Positions 1 through 5,208 of a stretch of 5,208 nucleotides of DNA are shown in pieces. This stretch comes from Clostridia bacterium. GTDB lineage: Bacteria > Bacillota > Clostridia > Lachnospirales > Anaerotignaceae. The notes under the pieces are model-generated. The model was not told the DNA's origin and did not search any database. It saw nothing but the letters and a program-made list of their open reading frames with translations. Positions within the stretch are counted from its first letter, which is position 1. Every line of letters begins with the position of its first letter. The DNA lies in the NCBI GenBank assembly GCA_900757025.1, contig CAAEMG010000075.1, positions 1-5,208 of the forward strand, in the 5' to 3' direction. The translations under genes and the position numbers were made by a program.

Positions 1-1065
1 ATACTGACTGCCCAAAACAACTACGTTTGAATCCTTTGTAAAAAGCGAAACCGCCTGTGCCGACAAAAACTGGAACGTGACCGTAAAAAACGCACCTATA
101 CAAACGCCTATAAGTATGCCATATTTAAGGGTCTGTTTTGCTCTGTCGTGCTGTCCTGCACCCATATTTTGTGAAGTAATGGAAGAAACAGCCGAAAGCA
201 TTGACGAAGGAATAAGGAAAAGAAAACCTATTATTTTTTCCACTATGCCAACTGCCGCCGCAACTTCAACGCCTCTTCGGTTTGCGATAATTGTTATAAC
301 TATAAAAGAAACCTGTATAAATCCATCTTGAAGAGCAATAGGAACACCTATCGTAAGTATATTTTTAAACATTTCCCTATCAGGAATAAAATCTTTTTTG
401 GTCAAATGTATGCCCACATCTTTTTTCTTTGTATAAATAAGGGCAAAAATAACGCTCACCGTCTGCGACAAAACAGTTCCCAAAGCCGCACCTGCCGCCT
501 TCAAGCCAAAGCCGCCTATAAAAACATAGTCCAAAACAATGTTTAAAACACACGAAACAATAATAAAATACATAGGGCTTTTTGAGTCGCCTATTCCTCT
601 GTAAACAGAGCTTATAATATTATAAGCCGTTATAAAAGGTATTCCCAAAAAGCATATTGAAAGATACAGTTTTGTTTGTGCAACGGCCTCGCTTGGCGTT
701 GACATTATTTTTACTATGCCGTTTACCGACAAATTAAGAATAACCGTAAGCAAAATTGAAAATATTATAAATATTGCCGCAGTATTGCCCACTGCTTTTG
801 AAACCGTCTTTTCCTCTTTTGCCCCTGCCGCTCTGCCTATTATAACCGTAGAACCCATTGAAAGACCTACAATTACAACTGTAAGCATGTGCATTATCTG
901 GCTTCCTATGGAAACCGCCGATATTATATCAGCTCCGTTAAACCTGCCCGATATAAAAAGGTCTGCAAGACCGTATAATGTCTGCAAAAAATAGGAAAAC
1001 AAAAACGGTATTGAAAAAAACACAATGTTTTTAAATGCACTGCCCTTGTTTAAATCTCTTGCCAT
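1..1065 (-). CDS. MATE family efflux transporter, C-terminus cut by window edge
   Basis: This is an inner-membrane antiporter of the MATE (multidrug and toxic compound extrusion) family, which exports cationic drugs or metabolites using a Na+ or H+ gradient. The frame is open for 355 codons from ATG at 1065 to the window edge. Family members have about 450 residues, so the last two or three of 12 membrane helices are missing. The protein is strongly hydrophobic. Its N-terminal half has LADLFISGRF (33-42), then RGIGDSKSPMYF (156-167), the family's signature loop, and GLKAAGAALGT (187-197). The second half repeats the architecture with IGVPIALQ (239-246), and SAVSSITSQNMGAGQHDRA (291-309) is a typical MATE stretch. 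GGAGG at 1077-1073 lies 7 nt before the ATG and fixes the start. The gene follows a GntR regulator on the same strand, 118 nt away, and has its own promoter. The family call is firm; the substrate cannot be told from sequence. Confidence 0.95.
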   Translation of the reverse strand, partial: MARDLNKGSAFKNIVFFSIPFLFSYFLQTLYGLADLFISGRFNGADIISAVSIGSQIMHMLTVVIVGLSMGSTVIIGRAAGAKEEKTVSKAVGNTAAIFIIFSILLTVILNLSVNGIVKIMSTPSEAVAQTKLYLSICFLGIPFITAYNIISSVYRGIGDSKSPMYFIIVSCVLNIVLDYVFIGGFGLKAAGAALGTVLSQTVSVIFALIYTKKKDVGIHLTKKDFIPDREMFKNILTIGVPIALQDGFIQVSFIVITIIANRRGVEVAAAVGIVEKIIGFLFLIPSSMLSAVSSITSQNMGAGQHDRAKQTLKYGILIGVCIGAFFTVTFQFLSAQAVSLFTKDSNVVVLGSQY

Positions 1066-1098
1066 CTAAAAACCTCCAACTGTAAAAATAAACATTTA

Positions 1099-1108
1099 AA
1101 GTATACTT
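1099..1108. promoter_or_regulatory. Candidate operator palindrome over the MATE -10 element
   Basis: AAGTATACTT is a perfect 10-bp palindrome that overlaps the whole -10 hexamer of the MATE promoter. Its GTATAC core matches the core of GntR-family operators such as the Bacillus subtilis gluconate operator. A GntR-family gene lies directly upstream. Binding here would block RNA polymerase. A short palindrome overlapping a TATACT box can arise by chance, so this is a hypothesis only. Confidence 0.3.
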
Positions 1109-1128
1109 CTTTTTATGTTTTTTTACAA
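1100..1128 (-). promoter_or_regulatory. Promoter of the MATE gene
   Basis: Reading leftward, -35 TTGTAA (1128-1123, 4 of 6 to TTGACA) and -10 TATACT (1105-1100, 5 of 6 to TATAAT) are separated by exactly 17 nt. Transcription would begin near 1093, giving a leader of about 28 nt that carries the GGAGG site. I see no terminator between the upstream regulator gene and this promoter, so readthrough from the regulator is also possible. The rest of the 118-nt spacer is A/T-rich with no other recognisable element. Confidence 0.6.
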
Positions 1129-1183
1129 TATCAGGCTTTTTAAAACAATAAAATTAAATTTAAGCACAATAATTTTTTCAGCG

Positions 1184-1879
1184 TTATTCCAAATCTCTCA
1201 TGGCACATAAAAGATGGTATCTCATAGCCATCATTGCGCCTTCCGCATCTCTTTCTTTTATAAATTTAAGTATATTTGAGTGGTTTTCTTTAGAATTGGT
1301 TTTCATTTTGTTATACATACAAATATCTTCCTTTATTCCACCTTCAGCCATAGAATAGTATGTCCACTGCCACTGGCCCATTTTTGAAATAAAACGCTCT
1401 ATAATGCTGTTTCCCGTAGCCTCGGCAAGAGCTTTATGAAATTCAAAATCTTTATTAAAATATTCGCTGTCATCATCGGCAATAAGGCAGTTTGTTTCCT
1501 CAACTATTTTTTCAAGTTTTTTAATATCTTCGTCTGTAGCGTTTTCTGCCACAAGTTTCATTGAACCTACTTCCATAATCATACGTGACTGATACCAGTC
1601 TTTAAGCATTTTCTTTTCTCTTTCGTCAAGTCCCTCACTTGTTGATATTCCGCCAAAAAGCTCTTCCGACACAAAAGTTCCCACGCCTCTGCGTATTTCC
1701 AAAAAGCCTTCGGCCACAAGATATTTTATTCCTTCTCTAACAGCAGGACGGCTTACGTCTAAATCCAGAGCAAGAGTTCTTTCGTTAGGCAGCCTGTCGC
1801 CTGGCATATATTTTTTTTCAACTACAATCATGTTTCGTATTTCATTTGCAACTTTCTGACTTAACGATTCTTCCGCCAT
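1184..1879 (-). CDS. GntR family transcriptional regulator, FadR/FCD subfamily
   Basis: This is a cytoplasmic, DNA-binding, ligand-responsive transcription factor of 231 residues, the usual length for the FadR branch of GntR. The N-terminal winged helix (about 5-70) has the family pattern: PGDRLPNERTLALDLDVSRPAVREGIKYL, then a wing ending RRGVGTFV (63-70). The all-helical FCD effector domain spans about 90-225. Its usual metal ligands all appear to be present: D144 and H148 in DFEFH, H200 in ENH, and H222 in RYHL. It therefore probably binds a divalent metal together with an organic acid or similar small ligand. AAGGGG at 1892-1887, 7 nt before the ATG, supports the start. It has its own promoter, and the next gene in the same direction is a MATE transporter, a plausible target. 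Relatives control carboxylate, sugar-acid or fatty-acid genes; the effector here cannot be named. Confidence 0.93.
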   Translation of the reverse strand: MAEESLSQKVANEIRNMIVVEKKYMPGDRLPNERTLALDLDVSRPAVREGIKYLVAEGFLEIRRGVGTFVSEELFGGISTSEGLDEREKKMLKDWYQSRMIMEVGSMKLVAENATDEDIKKLEKIVEETNCLIADDDSEYFNKDFEFHKALAEATGNSIIERFISKMGQWQWTYYSMAEGGIKEDICMYNKMKTNSKENHSNILKFIKERDAEGAMMAMRYHLLCAMRDLE

Positions 1880-1961
1880 AACTTAACCCCTTCTGCCTGT
1901 ATCGCCTTTATTTTTTCAATAAAATTTTTAACAAAAAATAAAATATAAACTTTTAAATAAA

Positions 1962-1990
1962 ATTATACCATAAATAAATTCATTTATCAG
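1962..1990 (-). promoter_or_regulatory. Promoter of the GntR regulator gene (extended -10)
   Basis: Reading leftward, -10 TATAAT (1967-1962) is a perfect consensus preceded by TGG, giving the extended -10 TGnTATAAT. The -35 CTGATA (1990-1985, 4 of 6) is 17 nt upstream. Transcription would begin near 1955, leaving an A/T-rich leader of about 75 nt before the regulator ATG. I see no hairpin or riboswitch-like structure in that leader. Confidence 0.7.
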
Positions 1991-2009
1991 CATATTATTT
2001 TCACTTTTC

Positions 2010-2023
2010 AAAACATATGTTTT
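2010..2023. promoter_or_regulatory. 14-bp perfect palindrome upstream of the regulator promoter
   Basis: AAAACATATGTTTT is a perfect 14-bp dyad centred at 2016/2017. It begins about 20 nt upstream of the regulator -35 box and lies just past the rarA terminator. It could bind a dimeric protein, for instance the regulator itself or an activator. Its CATATG core differs from the GTATAC core at the MATE promoter, so the two are not copies of one site. Chance formation in A/T-rich DNA is possible. Confidence 0.25.
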
Positions 2024-2038
2024 TTAATAAAATTTCTT

Positions 2039-2080
2039 AAAAAATAAATCCCATGCAAAACTGTCTGCACAGGATTTATT
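2039..2080 (-). terminator. Intrinsic terminator of the HAD-rarA unit
   Basis: The hairpin begins 3 nt past the rarA stop codon. In the leftward transcript AAUAAAUCCUGUGCA (2080-2066) pairs with UGCAUGGGAUUUAUU (2057-2043) around the 8-nt loop GACAGUUU. This gives 15 continuous pairs, two of them wobbles (U-G and G-U). The stem runs into U residues at 2044-2039. Read rightward, the two wobbles become C/A mismatches and there is no U tract at the other end, so the terminator is directional and serves rarA. Confidence 0.85.
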
Positions 2081-2082
2081 CT

Positions 2083-3402
2083 TTATTCTCCTCTAAGCCG
2101 TTTAAGCGACTCTTTTATTTTCTTTTCAACTCCGTTGTCAGACGGCTCATAATATCTTCTTCCCACAAGCTCATCGGGAAGATACTGCTGTTTAACATAA
2201 TGGCCTTCGTAATCGTGGGCATATTTATAGCCTACGCCGTGGTTAAGCTCTTTTGCTCCGCTGTAATGTGCGTCCTTCAAATGATTTGGAACTGATTTTA
2301 TTTTTATATTTCTCACATCGCTTAAAGCCATGTCTATTCCCATATAAGAAGCATTGCTTTTTGGCGCACAGGAAATATATGTAACTGCCTGAGCAAGTAT
2401 TATACGGCTTTCGGGCATACCTATAAAGTTTACCGCCTCTGCCGCCGAAACTGCCACCTGAAGAGCGTGAGGGTCGGCATTTCCCACATCCTCGCTGGCA
2501 CAGATAACAATTCTTCTGGCAATAAATTTAGGGTCTTCGCCGGCGTAAATCATTTTTGCAAGATAATAAAGTGCCGCATCGGGGTCTGACCCACGCATAC
2601 TTTTTATAAACGCCGAAATTGTATCGTAATGGTTGTCGCCGTCTTTTTCATAATTTAAAGCACGTTTTTGTATACATTCCTGTGCAACATCCATTGAAAT
2701 AACTATTTTTCCGTCTTTGTTTTTGTCTGTTGTAAGCACAGCCAGTTCCACTGCGTTAAGAGCCGCCCTTGCATCTCCGTTTGCCATATCCGCAAGAAAT
2801 TTAAGTGCGTCTTCCTTTAAATCTATGTCAAAATATCCGTAGCCCTTCTCGCTGTCTGTTACGGCACGTTTTATAAGTTTTTCTATATCCTTGCTTTCAA
2901 GCTGTTTCAGCTCAAAAATAATACTTCTGCTTACAAGGGCCTTATTTACCTCGAAATAAGGATTTTCCGTTGTTGCCCCTATAAGCACTATTGTTCCGTC
3001 CTCCACATGGGGCAAAAGAGCGTCCTGCTGTGTTTTGTTAAAACGGTGTATCTCGTCTATAAAAAGTATTGTTTTTCCGCCGGTCATGCCGTTTCTTGTT
3101 TTTGCTTCGCTTACAACATCTTTAATTTCTTTTATTCCCGATGTTGTGGCATTAAGCTGAACAAAAACTCTTTTTGTTGTTTTGGCAATTATTTTTGCAA
3201 GAGTTGTTTTTCCCGTTCCCGGCGGGCCGTAAAAAATAACCGAATTAAGCTGGTCTGCCTTTATTGCCCTGTAAAGCAGCTTTCCTTTGCCGATTATATG
3301 TTCCTGCCCAACAAATTCCTCAAGGCTTTCGGGCCTCATTCTTGCCGCCAAAGGAGCATTTTTCTTCATATTTTGTTCTATGTTGTATTCAAATAAATCC
3401 AT
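2083..3402 (-). CDS. rarA: RarA/MgsA replication-associated recombination AAA+ ATPase
   Basis: RarA (MgsA; eukaryotic homologue WRNIP1/Mgs1) is a homotetrameric AAA+ ATPase related to clamp-loader subunits. It acts at stalled replication forks and single-strand/double-strand junctions. The 439 residues match the family length. The N-terminus reads MDLFEYNIEQNMKKNAPLAARMRP, close to the family consensus start, followed by FVGQEHIIG. Walker A is GPPGTGKT (59-66), Walker B LFIDEIHR (113-120), sensor 1 GATTEN (142-147), the arginine-finger region SRS (158-160) and sensor 2 GDARAALN (209-216). The C-terminal tetramerisation domain (about 255-420) contains AKMIYAGEDPKFIARR (282-297), CASEDVGNADP (301-311) and CAPKSN (345-350), all typical. 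The gene starts 6 nt after the HAD phosphatase stop and has no good Shine-Dalgarno sequence of its own (GGTAGATGATAGAAAATG), so translation is probably coupled to the upstream gene. It ends at a strong terminator. No disrupted residues seen. Confidence 0.98.
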   Translation of the reverse strand: MDLFEYNIEQNMKKNAPLAARMRPESLEEFVGQEHIIGKGKLLYRAIKADQLNSVIFYGPPGTGKTTLAKIIAKTTKRVFVQLNATTSGIKEIKDVVSEAKTRNGMTGGKTILFIDEIHRFNKTQQDALLPHVEDGTIVLIGATTENPYFEVNKALVSRSIIFELKQLESKDIEKLIKRAVTDSEKGYGYFDIDLKEDALKFLADMANGDARAALNAVELAVLTTDKNKDGKIVISMDVAQECIQKRALNYEKDGDNHYDTISAFIKSMRGSDPDAALYYLAKMIYAGEDPKFIARRIVICASEDVGNADPHALQVAVSAAEAVNFIGMPESRIILAQAVTYISCAPKSNASYMGIDMALSDVRNIKIKSVPNHLKDAHYSGAKELNHGVGYKYAHDYEGHYVKQQYLPDELVGRRYYEPSDNGVEKKIKESLKRLRGE

Positions 3403-3408
3403 TTTCTA

Positions 3409-4248
3409 TCATCTACCCAAAAAATATTTTTCCAGTATCTTTGCCGCCCCGTCATTGTCGTTTGTATCGGCAACAATATCGGCATATTTTTTCACTTTGT
3501 CTGTTGCGTTTCCCATGGCAACTCCAAGCCCTGCCTCTTCAAGCATATCTATATCGTTCATTTCGTCACCTATGGCAATGACCTCGTCCATTGAAAAGCC
3601 GTAAAAATCACATAAAAGTTTTGCACCTCTTGCTTTGCCTATTCCCGTATGGTTTATAAAAAGGAAGTTATCAATTATAAAGTCCCTTACGTCTATATTT
3701 TCAAACTGCATTTTTTCAATATCATTTTTGGCATTTTCACATTGTTTTTCGTCCCCTGCCAAAACTATCTGATATAAATGTCCGTCTATTTTTTCAAAAC
3801 CGGAAATATCTTTTACATATCTTATTCCGCCGAAAAAGCTTTTAATTCTTCCCAAAAATGTATGCTTATTGTAAATATCATATTTAATATGCTCTTTTGT
3901 CGGAAAATATTTGTAATATTTATATCCGTCAGAAAGCTCCACATACATATTTTTTTCTTTTCCGTAAGCGGCTATTTTTTTTATTATTTCTTTTTCAACA
4001 GGCTTATCCATAACAGGCTGCATTTTAACAGGGTCATACAAAAGTATTCCGTCTATGCACACAAAAGGAATTGTAAGTCCAAGTTTTTTTGCAACAGGCA
4101 TTGCCTTTGTTATGTTTCTGCCTGTGCAAAGAGTAACTATGCCGCCGCTTGAATTTATTTTTTTTATGGTTTCAACGGTTTTTTTGCTTATATTGCCTTT
4201 GCTGTCTGCAAGAGTTCCATCTATATCACACACTGCCATTTTATACAT
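3409..4248 (-). CDS. Cof-type HAD-IIB family phosphatase
   Basis: This is a cytoplasmic Mg2+-dependent phosphohydrolase of the haloacid dehalogenase superfamily, Cof/YidA-like branch, which typically acts on sugar phosphates, nucleotides or flavin precursors. Counting from ATG 4248 the protein has 279 residues, normal for the family. Motif I is DIDGT (8-12), with nucleophile D8 and acid/base D10. Motif II is TGR (42-44), motif III has K205 in GKARG, and motif IV is GDEMND (227-232). The C2-type cap lies between motifs II and III (about 80-190). A GTG at 4257 in frame would add three residues, but AGGTGA ideally placed before ATG 4248 overlaps that GTG, so I prefer 4248. One oddity is CIDG (64-67): relatives usually have Asn where D66 sits. 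It is the first gene of a unit with rarA (6-nt gap) and is divergent from a DEAD-box helicase. The family call is firm; the substrate is unknown. Confidence 0.95.
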   Translation of the reverse strand: MYKMAVCDIDGTLADSKGNISKKTVETIKKINSSGGIVTLCTGRNITKAMPVAKKLGLTIPFVCIDGILLYDPVKMQPVMDKPVEKEIIKKIAAYGKEKNMYVELSDGYKYYKYFPTKEHIKYDIYNKHTFLGRIKSFFGGIRYVKDISGFEKIDGHLYQIVLAGDEKQCENAKNDIEKMQFENIDVRDFIIDNFLFINHTGIGKARGAKLLCDFYGFSMDEVIAIGDEMNDIDMLEEAGLGVAMGNATDKVKKYADIVADTNDNDGAAKILEKYFLGR

Positions 4249-4253
4249 AAATT

Positions 4254-4259
4254 TCACCT
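4254..4259 (-). promoter_or_regulatory. Ribosome binding site that decides the HAD start
   Basis: AGGTGA is fully complementary to the 16S rRNA 3' end (part of GGAGGTGATC) and is 5 nt before ATG 4248. The alternative GTG start at 4257 falls inside this site. Its own candidate, AGGCGG further upstream, would be only 3 nt from that GTG, which is too close. Initiation at 4248 is therefore favoured. Confidence 0.7.
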
Positions 4260-4285
4260 GCCGCCTTTTAGTGTAAGTACAAATT

Positions 4286-4314
4286 ATAATACCATAAATT
4301 TATATTTTGGGCAA
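4286..4314 (-). promoter_or_regulatory. Promoter of the HAD-rarA unit (extended -10)
   Basis: Reading leftward, -35 TTGCCC (4314-4309, 4 of 6) and -10 TATTAT (4291-4286, 5 of 6) are 17 nt apart. The -10 is preceded by TGG, an extended -10. A perfect TATAAT overlaps at 4288-4283, but its spacing to this -35 would be 20 nt. Transcription would begin near 4279, with a leader of about 30 nt. Confidence 0.6.
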
Positions 4315-4323
4315 ACAAAGCTT

Positions 4324-4340
4324 AATTTTATAATAAAATT
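4324..4340. repeat. A/T inverted repeat between the divergent promoters
   Basis: AATTTTAT and ATAAAATT form perfect 8-bp arms around a single A at 4332, placed between the two outward-facing -35 boxes (4309-4314 and 4343-4348). Weaker outer symmetry continues as AAGC (4318-4321) and GCTT (4345-4348). All bases of the perfect core are A or T, so it may simply be shared UP-element-like DNA for both promoters. A hairpin or operator role is not established. Confidence 0.3.
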
Positions 4341-4342
4341 TC

Positions 4343-4371
4343 TTGCTTTTTTTGTTTATAACTGTTATATT
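4343..4371 (+). promoter_or_regulatory. Promoter of the DEAD-box helicase (extended -10)
   Basis: -35 TTGCTT (4343-4348, 3 of 6) and -10 TATATT (4366-4371, 5 of 6) are 17 nt apart. The -10 is preceded by TGT, an extended -10 that can offset the weak -35. Transcription would begin near 4378 and leave a leader of about 46 nt. That leader is shorter than the long structured leaders of many cold-induced RNA helicase genes, and I see no strong hairpin in it. Confidence 0.6.
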
Positions 4372-4423
4372 AAAAGCTAATGCTTAAACGGATTGATTTA
4401 TATTTACAGAGAGGAAACAATTA

Positions 4424-5208
4424 ATGGAAAATTTAAAATTTGAAGATATGCAGCTCTCCCCTTGGATACTGCGTGCAGTTACAGATATGGGTTTTGAAGA
4501 GGCTACACCTATACAAAGTCAGGCTATTCCCCTTATAAGAAACGGACACGATATTATAGGCCAGAGCCAGACAGGTACTGGAAAAACGGCTTCTTTCGGC
4601 ATTCCCTGCCTTGAAATGATAGACCCTGACGACAGACGCCTTCAGGCTGTTATTCTTTGCCCAACAAGAGAACTTGCAATACAGGTTAGCGAAGAATTCA
4701 GAAAACTTCTTAAATTTAAAGACAATATACGTGTTCTTCCTGTTTACGGCGGACAGCCTATAGACAGACAGATACTTGCACTCAAAAAAGGCGCACAGGT
4801 TATAATAGGCACACCGGGAAGAGTTATGGACCACATGAGAAGAAGAACTCTCAAGCTTGAAACAGTTAAGTATGCCGTTTTGGACGAGGCTGACGAAATG
4901 CTTGACATGGGCTTTAGAGATGATATTGAATTTATTCTCAACAAAACTCCCGAAGAAAGACAAACTGTTATGTTTTCTGCCACAATGAGCAAAGAAGTTC
5001 TTGAGCTTTCGGGAAAATATCTCAAAAACCCCGAATATATCAAAATTTCAAGAAAAGAGCTTACAGTTCCGCAAATTGAACAGATTTATTTTGACGTAAA
5101 AGAAAAAGATAAGCTCGAAGCGCTCTGCCGTCTTATAGACGTTTATGACCCAAAACTTTCAATAGTTTTCTGCAATACCAAAAAAAGAGTTGTCGATGTA
5201 GCTGAACA
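4424..5208 (+). CDS. DEAD-box ATP-dependent RNA helicase, C-terminus cut by window edge
   Basis: This cytoplasmic RNA helicase unwinds short RNA duplexes with ATP; bacterial relatives (DeaD/CsdA, CshA) act in ribosome assembly, mRNA decay and cold adaptation. The window holds 261 complete codons. RecA-like domain 1 is intact: the Q motif with F6 and Q31 (ATPIQSQAI), motif I SQTGTGKT (48-55), motif Ia PTREL (80-84), GG (109-110), motif Ib TPGR (130-133), motif II DEAD (154-157) and motif III SAT (185-187). Domain 2 begins with motif IV IVFCNTK (247-253) and is then cut off, so motifs V and VI and any RNA-binding tail are not visible. GAGG at 4411-4414 lies 9 nt before the ATG. The gene is divergent from the HAD-rarA unit and has its own promoter. 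DeaD and CshA subgroups differ mainly in the C-terminal extension, which is missing here, so I give no symbol. Confidence 0.97.
   Translation, partial: MENLKFEDMQLSPWILRAVTDMGFEEATPIQSQAIPLIRNGHDIIGQSQTGTGKTASFGIPCLEMIDPDDRRLQAVILCPTRELAIQVSEEFRKLLKFKDNIRVLPVYGGQPIDRQILALKKGAQVIIGTPGRVMDHMRRRTLKLETVKYAVLDEADEMLDMGFRDDIEFILNKTPEERQTVMFSATMSKEVLELSGKYLKNPEYIKISRKELTVPQIEQIYFDVKEKDKLEALCRLIDVYDPKLSIVFCNTKKRVVDVAE

Noticed and set aside
77..994. Rightward open frames at 77-331, 328-546 and 716-994
   Set aside because: They lie antisense to the MATE gene, have no ribosome site or family signature, and the opposite strand is open for 355 codons with clear MATE motifs.
1066..1183. Terminator or small gene between the regulator and the MATE gene
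   Set aside because: No GC-containing stem with a U run and no start codon with a ribosome site was found; only the MATE promoter and A/T-rich DNA are supported.
1880..1955. Riboswitch or attenuator in the regulator leader
   Set aside because: The leader is nearly all A/T with no stable stems or conserved aptamer sequence that I can recognise.
2053..2295. Rightward 80-residue hydrophobic frame
   Set aside because: It starts inside the rarA terminator hairpin and runs antisense to the rarA 3' end. The hydrophobic look comes from complementing A-rich codons of the rarA tail.
3007..4276. Rightward frames at 3007-3396, 3264-3581, 3287-3604, 3778-4152 and 4055-4276
   Set aside because: All are antisense to rarA or the HAD phosphatase, are rich in Phe/Cys/Ser as expected of such shadows, and lack Shine-Dalgarno sites and recognisable domains.
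2027..4343. Repeated TAATAAAATTTCTT near 2026-2039 and 4331-4344 as a dispersed repeat
   Set aside because: It is short and almost purely A/T, lies in two A/T-rich spacers, and has no flanking symmetry or third copy, so coincidence is the simplest explanation.
4433..5043. Leftward frames at 4433-4963 and 4744-5043
   Set aside because: They are antisense to the DEAD-box helicase, whose motifs Q to IV are all in frame on the + strand.

Overview
The window looks like an ordinary stretch of chromosome from a low-GC Firmicute, probably an anaerobic Clostridia-type bacterium. The evidence is the A/T-rich spacers, frequent AGA and ATA codons, strong Shine-Dalgarno sites (GGAGG, AAGGGG, AGGTGA), sigma-A-like promoters that mostly have extended -10 elements, and the gene families present. 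No genus can be fixed from this sequence. I see no mobile element, CRISPR array, RNA gene, riboswitch or phage gene.

Four genes run leftward and one runs rightward. From the right, a DEAD-box RNA helicase (4424 to beyond the window end, + strand) is divergent from a two-gene unit on the - strand. That unit is a Cof-type HAD phosphatase (4248-3409) followed 6 nt later by rarA, the AAA+ replication-fork/recombination factor (3402-2083). It closes with a clear intrinsic terminator at 2080-2039. Further left, also on the - strand, are a FadR-type (FCD-domain) GntR transcriptional regulator (1879-1184) and then a MATE-family multidrug/cation antiporter (from 1065 through the window start, C-terminus missing). 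The MATE gene does not appear as a closed reading frame because its stop lies outside the window, but it is open for 355 codons with strong family signatures.

Each transcription unit has a recognisable promoter: regulator (1962-1990), MATE (1100-1128), HAD-rarA (4286-4314) and helicase (4343-4371). The MATE -10 element sits inside a 10-bp palindrome whose GTATAC core resembles known GntR-family operators. The simplest regulatory hypothesis is that the neighbouring GntR protein represses the MATE pump, but this rests on proximity and one short palindrome. HAD phosphatase, RarA and the helicase are housekeeping functions with no obvious shared pathway.

I did not find a previously undescribed system. 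The observations worth checking are small: the start codon of the HAD gene, a terminator whose stem is continuous only in the leftward transcript, apparent translational coupling of rarA, an Asn-to-Asp change in the HAD protein, and the candidate operators.
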